Below the pieces are notes generated by a model. It saw only the letters and a list, made by a program, of their open reading frames with translations, was not told the DNA's origin and searched no databases. This document shows positions 33,086 through 45,486 of a stretch of DNA of 64,000 nt, piece by piece. Location: the NCBI GenBank assembly GCA_019671005.1, contig CM033744.1, forward strand, positions 14,872,128 to 14,936,127, in the 5' to 3' direction. Source of the DNA: Hibiscus mutabilis (taxonomy: Eukaryota > Streptophyta > Magnoliopsida > Malvales > Malvaceae). Each line of letters begins with the position of its first letter. Position 1 is the stretch's first letter. The translations under genes and the position numbers were made by a program.

Positions 33086-33983
33086 TATAACACCCTAAAA
33101 ACCAGCTCAGTAGAATTTTTATTTCTGATGACTGGAAATATATTTTCTAACAGTTAAATCCATTCCTCTAAATTATTTGACTTGATTAATTTTAATTAAT
33201 CAAGTCTAATTTTGAGGACTTAAGAAGTTAAAACCAATTTGTAAAGATATAAAGTGATGGGTAATTAGTACATGCAAAGGAAAAATGGAGTGATTAAGTG
33301 TATAATTAATTAAAAGATGTCTAGTGACTAAATTGAGAAAATAAAATAAAAAGGGAAATAAGCCAAAAAGATGGAAAAACCACTCTGTTAAGAATAATGG
33401 AAAGAGAGAAGTCATCTTTTTCATTTGTGTCTTCACTATGGAATAACACTTGAAGAACATGGTATTTTGAAATTTAAAATACATACATTTGAGCCATCAG
33501 TTTTTGAAACAAAATCTCATGTTTTGTAAGTACATGTTTCTAGCTCTCAATTGTTATTTATTTAATTTAGCTTGGAGCATCTTGTTCATGAACCCTAATT
33601 AATAACTTAAGGTTATTTTGTGCAATTAAAGATCTATATGTGAAATTAAAATGATTCTAACCTTATGGTAATTTTTTCATGATTTTTAGGACATGAGAAC
33701 TCTAAACCCTAATCTTTCGAAGTTTAAACTTCCATGTGAATCAAAGTTTATGTAATTAAGACATATATTGATGAAAACCATGTTAACCTTATGATTATAT
33801 TAAGCCATGGTTATGGAATCCATATTTCCGCAATGGATGCTAAGAAAAAGGAAGCTCGGTTTACTGATTCGAAACATCTCGTAGCCTCAAAAATGTTTGA
33901 TGAGCATAGTTATGAGTCTCAGGATTGGTTGGGTACCGTCCCGATTGCATTTGATCCTTTTAATTATGCATGACATTGATGCT
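33086..33983 (+). repeat. 5' part of a long Ty3 LTR, plus orientation
   Basis: TATAACACCCTAAAAACC resembles the TGTAACACCC start of the long LTRs in this window, with TG changed to TA. About 900 bp of AT-rich LTR-type sequence follows, then it breaks off at a differently oriented LTR end near 33984. It might be the front of the LTR whose end is at 54319. That cannot be shown by eye. An open frame at 33791-33973 is probably incidental. Confidence 0.5.
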
Positions 33984-34307
33984 TGCAAAATAGGTATGCA
34001 ATTTAGAGCAAGTATACTCATCGATCAAGTAATAAAGTGATAGAGTAGAGTGTCGAACCCACAAGGATTGGATCAATAAATACGAAGTGATCGTACTTAA
34101 GAGTTGGTGAGCAAGTATTGGTTTGATGGTGATTATCAAAACTAAATGCAATAAAAGTAAAGATAGCAATGATTAAGATAAGCATATGCTGTGGCAGATA
34201 TTCAGTTGGTGAGCAAGTATTGGTTTGAATGTTGTTGACGATATATTGCTTGACAAAAGGTTGAGGAATATGCACAATTAATCAAGTAAATAATGCCAAG
34301 ATTTACG
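33984..34307 (-). repeat. Fragment of an LTR end, minus orientation
   Basis: TGCAAAATAGGTATGC followed by gcaagtatactcatcgatc and gtgtcgaacccacaaggattg is the reverse complement of a typical Athila/Tat-type LTR 3' end. A 28-bp segment (gttggtgagcaagtattggtttga) occurs twice, near 34106 and 34206. It is cut by the LTR starting at 34308. Confidence 0.45.
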
Positions 34308-36643
34308 TGCAAGTTCACACTTTCAGCAAGTAATATAGTAGTAAGGAAGTATCGTATCCACAGGGTTTGCCCAAGAATTAAATGCCACGATAAATACTTG
34401 TGAATTTAAAATTAAAGATGGTGGCAATTGATTGTGGGTTTAAATGAGAAAATGATAAAGGAAACTAAAGCAAAGATTTAGATAGATTGGCAAGAAAATG
34501 TGTAAAGATGATTGATGGGCTTGGCAAGGGATGTTTGGACTTCACGCTAGTAAAAACAACAATTATTAACGTTAAACTTTGGTCTTATTGCTGAGCATGT
34601 TTTAATTTAGTATTGCCTCTGTCAATGGCAATACCCTTAAGTTAATTACTTTTATCACCTACATGTCTATAACGAGTTTTCAAACAATTATCTTGGTGAA
34701 GATTCAATATTTACTCTTAAGGGGTAGATTCACTTCAGATTTAAGTTCATCTACTTGAATATCTTCTGTCGAAGTTTACCTCCTTAGTATTTGACAATTA
34801 ATCCTTATCTCCTAAATCTGTTAAGATATTAGGGGGATAATGAGTATTCAATGCCAACTATCGTATGACATAAATAATGGTAACATTGAGCATATGCAAA
34901 ATAGACAATAAAGCCAAAGCATTCAATTATTAAAAACTAAAAACTAAGCGTTCATCGCAAACACCCCTAGCCAACTTAAAAGATTAGTTCATGGCTGGGG
35001 AAACGAATAACAAATCATCGAATTTAATCATCTTCACAAAACCAGAAATATTTTAAAGAGAAATGAAACTAAAGAAGGAGATCTTTCGATGCAGCCCCTT
35101 AATGGATCCAGAGCTTTCGTCAAAACTGCCCAGTTGAACCATTGATTATTTTTACCCTCCACTTTGCCTCACAGCTCCAGCTCTCCCTATAGCTCATTCT
35201 TGAACTCCTTTATATAGGCGCAGACAAAGCCCTAATTAGGGTTAGGGGTAAAATCTTGAGTGTTTGGTGCAATAATTCTTGGAGGCGGCACATTCCCATT
35301 TCATAGAATTAGGGCTGACTTGATTTTAACCCGGGGCTATTTTTCCAGGCATCGACCTTCCTTCTTTTGCCAACTAATATTAGCATTCTCCTTCTGTATT
35401 TACCAATTGCACTCGGCATTTTCATCCTGTTTCCATTGCTCTAGTCCTGCTGATCCTGCACAATACGAAAAGAAAACACCCCTTCACTCTGACAATAAAA
35501 ACTATACATTCCTCAACTCTTAGAAGCAAATGCATGAAACTACTAGCAAAATATACTACTATATATCTAAAATCAAGCAATATCATGGAATATATGCATG
35601 AAAAGTACATCTTTTGAGGAATTAACAAATGCTATAGGGAATGGCAATGCATGCCTACGTAAACAAATTAAATCTTTATCTATTCGACAAGGTTTTCTAA
35701 CTAACTTTCGCCTCTCTTGATGCCTAGAAGTTGATAAAAATAATGCTAAGGTAACATCTATTCAATTTCCCCTTATTAGTCGTTAAAATTCTAAACATAA
35801 GTCTAAGTCAGATTAGAACTAAGTTAATAGATTAGCCCCACTGTTCACGTTTGTTTAACATAACTACACATGAAGAACGATGAAAATAATAGATAAAGGA
35901 AAAGAACTATAGCATTTAAGAAATAATCAAAATATAATATCTTAAAACAATAAACCCAAGCAAAAGTATTTAGCTCATGTATGAGCCAAAAACATCCATA
36001 ATAAATGTATTAAGAAGCAAGGCAGTTTATCAAGCAAGGAAAAAATAATCAACCGTCATCGACGTTCTCCTCCAAGCTCTTTAAATGTGCTATAGGTCTC
36101 ACACTCCTCCAGCCTCTCTCGATGGCTTTCATTGTGTGAAGACTCCTCTAGACCTTCGAATCTGGTGGTTTTTCGATACCTAAAGACTATGGGCTATCGT
36201 CTAAAATCAAGCTCCTATTGTTTGTGGCCAAAGTCTTCTTTATATAGGAGAGAAAGCTAGGGTATTGAAACCCTAAAGCGCGCGAAGCCTCTTAAAGAGG
36301 ATCTTGCTTTCTCGCTTCATTCAATGAGTTTCGTATCAAGTGAAATCCACATGTGCCAAAGCCTGATTAGTATCCAACTCTACTGCCTCGTCAGCTCAAC
36401 ACGAGAGGATGCTATCCTTCTTGCTCTATAGTTCCTCCAGCTCCAATAGCTTCTTGCACAAGCACCATAGAAATACACTACCTTCCCCATTAAAAGTACC
36501 AAAATATATAACAATTAAGCGCAGGTACCTTAACTCCCTAACTATATACAAACTACTCTTAAATGCAACTATATGAGCCTAAACACATGCAAAAGTTAAG
36601 TAAAAATGGTAATCAAAATAAGTTATCCACACATTCAAATACA
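34308..36643 (-). repeat. 3' LTR of the Athila/Tat-like remnant
   Basis: Minus strand: it starts TGTATTTGAATG after a purine-rich AAGTTTGGG and ends GTATCGTATCCACAGGG-complement, then AACTTGCA at 34308. The 2.3-kb length is normal for Athila-type LTRs but may include smaller insertions. There is no second LTR in the window to confirm the ends. Confidence 0.5.
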
Positions 36644-37753
36644 CCCAAACTTGAACTATTGCTTGTCCTCAAGCAATGCAAACTAACCTAAAAACTAAAG
36701 ACAAGAAACTAAGGTTTACAAGGTTCCAAATAAGCTATGGTTTTAAAGGTTCCAAGACATGCTGCAGCTTCAATTCAGTCCTAAAAAATAATAAAGACAT
36801 GCAAAGCAATAGAGCTCACAGATTTGTTCCTAGGATCAATTCTACTGTATGTGCAGTGAGTGTTGTGCCATTTGCATTAATCACTTAATGGCCTTAGAAA
36901 AATTGAAGGATTGCTCTCTATTATTACCTTAGCATTTCTTATTCTTTTAAGCACAATATTGTACTCCCTTAATTATTTTTAAGTTCATTAAATTGTATCC
37001 TTGGGGCTTCAGCTTATCACGACTACTCTTGAGGCCTGAAGATGGAGTGAAGCAAACAACCCATCCCCGAGTCCTATGAGCAGGGTCAGCCTGTGAAGAT
37101 TTTATTCACTCTTATGCCATGCTATTGTTTCTACTAGGGAAAATTAAATGGAGCAAACACAACTCACCTAGTGTACTAAGCTAGCAAGATGCATAGAAGA
37201 GTGTCCCTCAATAGTTTGCCTATTGCATCAAGTTTTCAATTAATTTTTATTATTTTCTTGATTTTTCTGGGAGTTTTATTAAGCCTTTTATATCAACATT
37301 GAGCATTCAGTTCATTAACATTAAATTATATTTTGGCATTAGAGAGTCGACCTAGAATTTCCCTAAGGCTTATTAAGTGTTTAGATAGCATGCAACGCGA
37401 GAGATAAGGCTGCAATAGTCTCAACCTTAGGTTCAAATCATGAAAGCTCTTAACACCTTGTAAAAGACATTTAAGCACAAGTTCATCATAAAAATATCAT
37501 GATCAACAGAATAATTTCAGAATAGTGGAACCATAGCAAAGGGAACCCTAAAAAACTAACTGGGCTATTTACAATCCTATTTTTTAAAAAAAGTTACCTA
37601 AATTTTACCTAATATGTACATAGGATAGTACTCCCCCAAACTTGAGATAAGCATTGTCTCCAATGCAAAAAGAAAAGAAAAACAAACAGAATATAAACAT
37701 ACAATATGAAAAACTAAAAAAATAAAAGAAAATGAAAGAAATCTACCAGGGAG

Positions 37754-39015
37754 TTACTGGGGTGGTGGAAAAGGTTCCTGGATGATGATGCCCTTGCCTT
37801 TGTCCCGAGAGGACTTTGTCTTCTTCGCAGGGCAGTGGGAAGCACCAGCAGTAGTGTCTGGTTGTTCTCGTTTGTGTGGCAGGATGGTGGGTGGAGTGGC
37901 ACCGTGCCCTTGCCGCTGTGATGGTGGTGCAGAAAAAGCATTGAAATAGTGCATGGGCAATAATAGAAATTCTACCCTCGAGTTTGGAAGGAGCTCGTTG
38001 AAAAGTGATCGCTCAGCCATGTCCCATTCTTGGACGTATTAAAAGTAGGGCTCCATAAAGCTGGCGATGGCCTTGATAATATAAGGGCTATGGTTTTGAG
38101 TGGAGGCACAGACAACGTATGTGCTAGCTTGTCCACCAAGGTCTTTTAGTTCTTGAACTTGAGAAGGCAGCTAACCTGTAATCTTTCTAGGATCTGATTG
38201 TCTCCCCATTCATCAATGCTGGCCCTATGACAAAGGGCTATGATAAGGTTAAGGAAAGGTAAGTCCCAATACTTTTGCTTCTAGACTGCCCTTAGCATGA
38301 TCGATCTGTAGATCAACACGAATGGGTCAATTCCCTGCCTGGTAAATAGGGAATAAAGGAACATTAATCGTCGGTGTGAGACAGTAGAGTGGCTTATTGT
38401 AGGTAGGATACGGTTGTTTATAAAGTGAATCCAAAACTTGGAATCTGGCTTTAATTATCCCCAGTCTACGGCCCTAGCATTTGACTCCATCCTCACCCAA
38501 TTGGTTTTGGGGACAAAATAGTCGCGCAAAGTGGCATTGCACACCAAGTCATTATGGTTGCCATCTATCACTTTTAAGTTGTATTGGCAAGCAATTAGGG
38601 CCGCCGAGAACTCCACCCTTTTCCCCTAAACGTACGCCCTTCTAATCTCAAGTTGACCAATGTGTGTGTAAAATTCTTAGACCTAGTCGATGTTGATTAG
38701 CCCTGGTTGGCGAATGAAATCCTCCCAACCCTGTGTGGTTATGATAGCGCGTATGGCAGCGTCTAACTTATGGTGGTAGTTGGGGATAAACTTTAGTCCC
38801 TTCTCCACAATCAGTTCCTGATTGCGCATATGCTCGTATCGGTCCTGAAACTAGTCAGAGTGCAGGCGGAAATCAAACCATTCTTTTTCAGTATGGGTGA
38901 TATTATTAGAACCAAAAGAGCAGGGTCAAACAAAGATGATGTTTGAGATGGAGGACTAGGGCTTCTTTCTAGATGAGGGGGTAGTTGGGCGTGGCGCATA
39001 AAACTAAGTTGGCAA
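37754..39015 (-). pseudogene. ORF with putative plant transposon protein domain, degenerate
   Basis: On the minus strand, TEKEWFDFRLHSD near 38850-38890 and QELIVEKGLKFIPNYHHKLD near 38755-38815 begin a domain found in extra ORFs of plant LTR elements. It continues through GWEDFIRQPGLINID, FYTHIGQLEIRRAYV, VEFSAALIACQYNL and NWVRMESNARAVDWG. The tail (37754-38020) is proline- and lysine-rich and ends at a normal-looking stop at 37754. Several in-frame stops, mostly TAG, break the frame. Function is unknown. Such ORFs lie after pol, in the position of env. Here no pol remains. Confidence 0.6.
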
Positions 39016-39116
39016 ACCATTATACAGTATGGAGTAAGATGAAGATAATAGAGAGAAACTTTTTAGGGGTTAAAAAATAGGGGAATCAATTATCTAAAAA
39101 TAGGGGAATTGATTAT

Positions 39117-39700
39117 CTAATAATTGGGAATGGAATCATTTTTGGTCGGTGTCCAAGGTAACCCTGACACAAAATCCATGGTGACTCTCTCCCATTTCCA
39201 TTTTGAAATTCTCAACGGTTGCAACAACCCGGATGGAAACTGAAGTTCAGCCCTGACCTGTTGACACACCATCCACTTAGAAACAAACTCAGCCACATCC
39301 TTTTTCAAGCCAACCCAGTAGTATGCCTCTTTCACCCCACAATACATCTTAACACTATCGGGATGTATTGCAAACAGACAAGAATATGCCTCTGTTAAAA
39401 TAATATGCCTCAACTTTGGATCTGTCGGTAGCACTATTCGACCCTTAAAACATAAAACCCTATCATCATCAAAATGAAAATCTATCGGATTACCATCCGA
39501 TATGTCCTTAACATGCAGAACCAAGTAATCATCAAAAGGTTGCTTAGCTTTAATTGCTCATGACAACGTAGGCTCAACTTGCAACTCAGTCAACAATCCA
39601 CCTTCCCGTGTCACTCAACCTAGCAAACATAGCCCTAAGCTCAAGCTCAACCTCAACCTTACGACTCAACGCATCCGCAACCACGTTGGAGTAAGGGATA
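39117..39700 (-). pseudogene. RNase H end and integrase start (Ty3), truncated
   Basis: NVVADALSR (near 39650-39680) closes RNase H. The open frame 39524-39117 reads through the linker, GRIVLPTDPKLRHIILTEAY, a zinc domain (VKMYCGVKEAYYWVGLKKDV then MVCQQVRAE) and the first core motif MDFVSGLPWTPTKNDSI, where element similarity ends. The catalytic domain is missing beyond this. One zinc histidine region looks altered (AIHPDSVKMY). Confidence 0.8.
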
Positions 39701-40500
39701 CTTGTTCTTTATCGCCAACTTATTCTTTATCGCCAACTTATTCAATTGCCGATAGTTTATACATATCCGCAACGTACCATCCTTCTTCTTTACAAACAAC
39801 ACTGGAGTACCCCACGGCGAAAAACTAGGCCTAATGAACCCATGGTTAAGAAACTCCTGCAACTGTGTTTTCATATCCTTTAGTTCCTTCAGATCCATGC
39901 GGTACGGAGCAATAGATATCGGTACCGTACTCGCAAAGACCTCAATGCCAAACTCTACCTCATGGTAAGGTGGCAACCCTGGTAATTCCTCCAGAAAAAC
40001 ACCCGAAAACTCACATACGGTGCGAACATCCTGCACCCTCAACTCCTTTGATCCATGATTCATAACAAAGGCCAAATAAGCCTGATATCCCGAATCCAAC
40101 ATTCGACTTGTTTCCACAGCCGAAACAACATTAGGAAAAAACTTGGCAGTTTCACCAACAACCACCACCTCATAATCATTCGACAACCTCAAGGATATTC
40201 GTTTGGTCTCAAAATCCACCACAGCCTGATGTTCGGTCAACCAATCCATACCCAGAATCACATGAAAACCATGGAATGGTAACCCCATTAAGTCCACAAC
40301 AAACACATGTCCATGAACCATCAGCGGACACCTACGATACAACCTCTTAACCACGACTGTCTCCCCAAGAGAAATAGTCACTTTAACACTCACATTAAGA
40401 ATTTCAACATATATATCAAGAAACTCAGCATGTTCACTCGAAATTTATGAATGAGTAGAACCAGAATCAACCAACGAATACAACGACAAAGACTGTAGGG
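39701..40500 (-). pseudogene. Protease and start of reverse transcriptase (Ty3), RT mostly deleted
   Basis: A protease active-site-like VDSGSTHS near 40455-40480 is followed at once by a TGA or TAA-type stop. The open frame 40393-39659 carries the rest of protease (FHVILGMDWL), the linker and RT start (APYRMDLKELKDMKTQLQEF, VKKKDGTLRICINYRQLN). RT stops after NKYP, just past an 18-bp duplication (AIKNKLAIKNK), and the sequence continues in another frame into the end of RNase H. The catalytic palm of RT is gone, so it could move only with help. Confidence 0.85.
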
Positions 40501-40779
40501 TAAAAGTACCTGCAATCACATCGGTGTCATTGCAACCCTCACGGTGCGCATACACCTTAGCTGGTCCACCTCCCTTAGGCTAGATAGCAACGGTATGAGC
40601 CACAGTCCTCTGCCTACCATCTCGATGCTGAAACATTCTGCGGCCAAGACCACAACCCCGCTACGGAGCAACAACAGGTGTAGCATCTTGCCCACCTTGA
40701 GCCAACAATGGACAATCATGTCTCTGATGGTCGTCTGACCCACAACTCCAACAAGCATTAGCCACAACAGGCACATGTG

Positions 40780-41790
40780 CCTAACCCTCCATGGCCAAAC
40801 GGGGGCACTCTCACCTCAAATGATCTCGGGATTCACAAACCCAACAAGTGCTAAACGGGCTTTAAATTGGGCACCCTGCCCCTGGACTCCACATCCCACA
40901 ACACCTCCGCCATGCCTCGACTCTGGGCGAAACCTCCTATCACGGTGTCTCTTGGCCTGACCACCTTTATAACCCGTATCAGCAGCTCTCTTACCTGAGC
41001 TAGAACCTCGCAATCCAAAAGCCAAACCCAAATTCTGCTCCACATCCTTGGCCCGCAAAACCAACACATAAAAATCGGTGTAATCAGCAACAAGCATGTG
41101 TGTCTTAACATCTAGTACAAGCCCGTAGTGGAAAAGATCACATCGTGTACGCTCATCAGGAACCAACTCAGGTGCATACTGACTTAACCTCATGAACTGC
41201 ACCTCATATTCCGCAATAGACATACTGCCCTGCACAAGAGCCATGAACTCGCACTTCCTATCATCTTGATATCGGACTCCCAAAAACTTCTCCCGAAAAG
41301 CTTCATTGAAGAACTCCCAGGTCACATCATCCGTCGCCATACCATATATCGGGGTAGTCCACCATGTATAGGCATCACCATGCAGTAGGGAAACAACACA
41401 GCCTAGCTTACGAGCATTGGTACACCCCATCTGGCCCAGTATCCTCTCAGTACTGGCCAACCAACCCTCGGAGGCCTTAGGCAACAAACCTCAGAAATCA
41501 ACTCTGCCCAAACTTCAAAGACGCTCAAGCGGCAACCCTTGCCCAACCACCGGTGATGCTGGCACATGAACACCCGCAACTACTATTTGAAAAGCACCGA
41601 TCATGGTCTGTATCATCAGTGCCATATCACCCATCCCTGGCCCAGCCGGCGTAGGTGGTATTTGTTCCACTCCCTCATGTGGAATAGGTGGGGGCGGTGG
41701 CAACCCTCCAAGAGGCACAACATCTCCCTCAACACCCTGCCTAGTGGCAGCAGCAATCGTACTAGATCGCAACTCTTTCCTCGGTCCCAT
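40780..41790 (-). pseudogene. gag of the long-LTR Ty3 element, nearly open
   Basis: The ATG at 41790 opens the frame: a Pro-rich N-terminus (GGLPPPPPIPHEGVEQIPP), two TGA stops at 41515 and 41488 (both plausible CGA changes), then capsid from EGWLASTERILGQMGC through TWEFFNEAFREKFLGVRYQD and MSIAEYEVQFMRLSQYAPEL to about 40870. A frameshift near 40860 leads to zinc knuckles CWVCESRDHLR-EC and CWSCGSDDHQRHDC (to about 40690). Gag would form the particle and package RNA. Apart from two stops and one shift it is well preserved. Confidence 0.85.
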
Positions 41791-42066
41791 CGAGCTAAAA
41801 TATATCTAAGACATGATAATCATTTAAAAAAAATAGTCAGGCCAACCTCAAGGAAGGATCCAAGACTTTCATTTCAAAAATCAAAACTTTCCAGACTATA
41901 ATAATAAGGCAATGGGTACCCCAAAACTTCCCCAACATAGCATACAACATCCAACATTCAACATTCATATATCAATCACTGTGCATATCAACCAGCGTAC
42001 ATACAACAATCACCGCACAAATCAAATACGGAAACAACACAACAACCTCCCAAATGAACCAAACTT

Positions 42067-42079
42067 GGCTCTGATACCA
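42067..42079 (-). other. Primer-binding site, initiator tRNA-Met type
   Basis: The minus strand reads TGGTATCAGAGCC, five bases from the LTR end at 42085. Confidence 0.9.
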
Positions 42080-42084
42080 CCAAA

Positions 42085-45000
42085 TGTAACCCCCTCGACC
42101 CGGCCTAGACGTCCAACCGAACCAAGAAGTATACATTAGGTTTGTCATATCAAACTGAAGAGATACAATGAAACCCGGTCCATTTTTTCCTTTTATCTTA
42201 TATAGATGCCAATTATTAACCCTACATGTTCATGTAGACAACAAGTGCAACCCCAACTTAATTGGGCATCAATTTGACATCCAATTGATCACACTAGCAA
42301 TTTAGGGACCAAATTGCAAATACAAAAAATTATAGGATTTAAACCCACTTTTAAGTTACCAACCCTTAATTAGTCTAGTTCCAAACTTTCATCTCAAATT
42401 TCAGCTCAATCCGTTCATTCTATCACATGCAAATGCTTTGGCAAGATTTAGGGACCAAAATGCAAAGAAAGCAAACCTGCCCAGTTGACATTAACAGAAA
42501 TTGGCCTCGAGTATCGGTACTAGTGTTACCGTACCGATACATATAAAACACACCGTACCAGTACACCATCGGCCGTACCGATACGTAAAAACCAACTTAC
42601 CTAACTTTTAAATTTTCAAACATTCGTACTGGTACGTTTACGTGGGTATCGGTACACGGGTTTGGGTTGAAAAAGTGAAATTTTAGAGGCTAGAATGTGT
42701 ACCGATACTCTCTTACCCATATCGGTATGCCAGGCTAAAATTTCCTACGCATACTGGTACTCACATACGCGTACCGATCCCCTATGTCGAATGATGTCTA
42801 GACGTACCGATACGGTCCCCAGCGTATTGGTACGCCTGGACCTATAATGTCATAATTTGCTGGTTTTTCACCCCAAAAGCATTCCCAAACCATTCCTACA
42901 TGCTTATAACACAACACCAACATGCCAAGCATATTACAAGCATTCAAGCTTTACAAGATCAACATCGCAATATAGCATCATGAGTCAAAAGATGATATAT
43001 AGGCATGCTCTCAATTATTCATCCAACCAACATATCAAAAGATAAACCAACACCAAAACCAAACGTTTAAGGCCATTTACAACTTAAGAGAAACTAATGA
43101 AACATGCTCAAATAGGGAGTTCCACAAAATATCTCCCAAAACACAAGTACCCCATTGCCCTTATTCATTATAGTGTAGTCTCTAACATACTTTGGAAACA
43201 AGTCTTGCCAAGATCCCCTTTGCTTCTTGCTGCCTTCCGGGACTTTATTTCTCTGCATTGATGGACAAAGAGAGCGTAAGCACACAAGTCTTAGTGAGGA
43301 ATGCTCATAACAACACCATCAATGCATTTAAAACCATTTACTTTATATCATCATTTAAAAACATCATGCCCTTTTAAAACCATGCACTTTACATTTTTAA
43401 AACCAACATATTAAACCATATGCTACATGTATCATTATTCAAGAGCAAGTCACATTGCTAACCCTCTACTTAAGCCTTCCCATGCATTACTACCAAATGC
43501 AAAGCTCAAGGAGAAACATGTATAAATCACATTATACAACATAAAACATTTCAATGATACATTAATAATTATATTGGCTTACAAGTGATCATTAAACAAG
43601 TCCATAACAAAAGAGTTCATCGAAAACACAGATTCGACAAGTGTTAACCCAAAACTTCAAGCCATCTCAACCAGAATAGCGATACAATCACAATCACGAC
43701 ACATTAAAAACCGGGTACACTTTCAACCCACGGGGACACCAACCCCAATCATCAGTTTGACGCTTAATCCACTAACGGGAGTTTTTGATACCATATTACC
43801 CCTCAACCATTAGGGTACTTGGATATTCGGTACGCCGTATAAACCCAACATCCAAGGTGACTTATTTACAGTGCACTCAATCCTATGGCCGGCCAACTAT
43901 ATCCGATAACAATTTTAAAACCACATCACTTGCCAATATAATTAACCAAATAACATTTACCTCACTATTTTACCAAGCATTAAACCATGCCATTTCCAAA
44001 ACAACAACCATGCTTAAAACCACAAGTATAAACCATAACCAGTATATCGAATACTTTAAAACATGCTTAAATAGTAGGTACATGAACATTAAAACCAAGT
44101 GCATAAAATCATTCGAACAAGCACGACCGAGAGAGTAAAACCACTTTATACTTACTTCCGAGTCTAGGTGAACATTTCAAGCTCTACCTCAACTCCCAAA
44201 ACTTCGTTCCCAAAACATCAAAATTCTTTAAACAACATTTTCACTCACCGATATGCGAAACCTCGATTCACCAACGCGAAAACAAGTATTCGAAGCCTCC
44301 AACGCTTCTCTAATCACTTCCGGATCAACCTCCCCTGTTTTTACCACAAAACAACAGAGGATTAATGCATCATAATGCATTCTAAACACAGTAACCACAA
44401 TCCTTCTTGGATTTCCACAAAACCTTCACAACTAACCCTCCACAACAGCCGAAAACATAACCAAAACACTTCGATACACAACTCGGCCAACATCTATCAA
44501 TCCAACATCATTTTCATCACCAAAACACATCTAAAAACATATCCAAAACAACCTACCACCTCCAGCAACCTTACAACCATAAAAACACCACAAAACCTCA
44601 AAACTAACAACCTAAACAAATAGAAATTCTTAAGTTTCGGGATTCCATTGATAAAAATCACTTATCAACATTATTAAACACTCAAAATATAAATCAAAGC
44701 ATCCTCAATTACTGGTAATCAGATCCAATCCGTGAATTAACTTATTTTCTCCAAATAATTCAATTAAACAATAGAAAATCATCAAAATCAGATTAGAAAC
44801 ACAAAACAAGGATCAAATGCTTGGGAATTTTAGTAAAGAACCATACAATAGAGGAGATCTCGGACTTTACCCCTATTGTGAAGTTTCTCCCTCAATTGAT
44901 TGGTGAAAAGCTAAGAAAACACAAGGTCATTGTAAGATTTTGTATAAACAACCTTTATAAAACAATTTGAAACAATAAAATCAAGTTAGAAATCACCTCA

Positions 45001-45486
45001 CCTCTGGAAATTTGATGAAAACCTGAGTGGTTGGCCGAGGAGAGAATGGAGAGAAAAAGTTGAGAGAAAATGAGGTGATTTTGTTTTGGAAAGTAATAAC
45101 TAACTTTTTAACAAAATTCTCTTTAATTACTAATTAAAAACATGTTAAAATAAGTCAAATTAAGGGAGAAATCATCAGAAACCAATTGGTAAAATAGCTC
45201 ATTAAAGATTCTAAGTATTTTACCATTTTCATTTTAGTCACTAGAAAATCACAATTTTCAAAACATTCATTTTGGTCACTAACCAAAATGTCCATCTTCT
45301 AAAACTCATTTTATAAAATCGATATCACCATTATTAAATACATAATTAATGATTTTAGAGCATTTTTCCATAATTTTTCCAACACCAAAAATATATGATC
45401 CCGAAATCGACTCAAATCTCTACTCCGGTCCACCAGAACATCTAATTGACCACCAAGCCGCTAAGCCCTAAAACCGGGGTGTTACA
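42085..45486 (-). repeat. 5' LTR of the long-LTR Ty3 element (3402 bp)
   Basis: Minus strand: it starts TGTAACACCCCGG at 45486 and ends GAGGGGGTTACA at 42085. It is homologous to 48191-51758. It contains a cluster of GTAYCGRTAC decamers at 42511-42833, about 430-750 bp from its 3' end. Confidence 0.9.
42511..42833. repeat. Decamer cluster A (GTAYCGRTAC-like)
   Basis: About eleven sites in 323 bp, including gtatcggtac at 42511 and 42646, gtaccgatac at 42531, 42575, 42699 and 42804, gtaccagtac at 42555, gtactggtac at 42626 and gtattggtac at 42824. Many are flanked by C and G to make CGTACCGATACG. Confidence 0.9.

Larger units (their letters stand above)
34308..39110 (-). mobile_element. Athila/Tat-like element remnant: 3' LTR plus plant-transposon-type ORF
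   Basis: In minus orientation it has an ORF region (39015-37754), a GGAGACAATGCTTATCTCAAG / TTTGGGGGAG segment (about 37622-37660), about 900 bp of spacer, a second GAGGACAAGCAATAGTTCAAG-type segment near 36650-36680, and an LTR at 34308-36643. The phrase 'aagtttggggga' before a 3' LTR is typical of Athila/Tat elements. No gag, RT, integrase or 5' LTR is present. The right side ends abruptly at a truncated integrase near 39117. Confidence 0.6.
39117..45486 (-). mobile_element. Long-LTR Ty3 element, minus strand, with internal RT deletion
   Basis: The order on the minus strand is: 5' LTR (45486-42085), primer site (42079-42067), gag (41790-40816), zinc knuckles, protease and RT start (40480-39705), then a jump straight into the end of RNase H and integrase (39700-39117), where it is cut. 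About 1.2 kb of RT-RNase H normally present is missing. It belongs to the same family as 46546-51758 and 58059-59589 by LTR and protein similarity. The right flank ccatg at 45487 lies within another LTR copy of the family. Confidence 0.85.

Noticed and set aside
33791..33973. 60-codon ORF near the end of a long-LTR fragment
   Set aside because: Looks protein-like in part but lies in LTR-type sequence with no known domain; not called as a gene.
40055..41901. Plus-strand ORFs over the minus-strand gag-pol
   Set aside because: They are shadows of the minus-strand gag and protease frames.
42490..42850. Decamer cluster as a CRISPR array
   Set aside because: Sites are short, degenerate and palindromic, spacers vary, and the context is a plant LTR; there are no cas genes.
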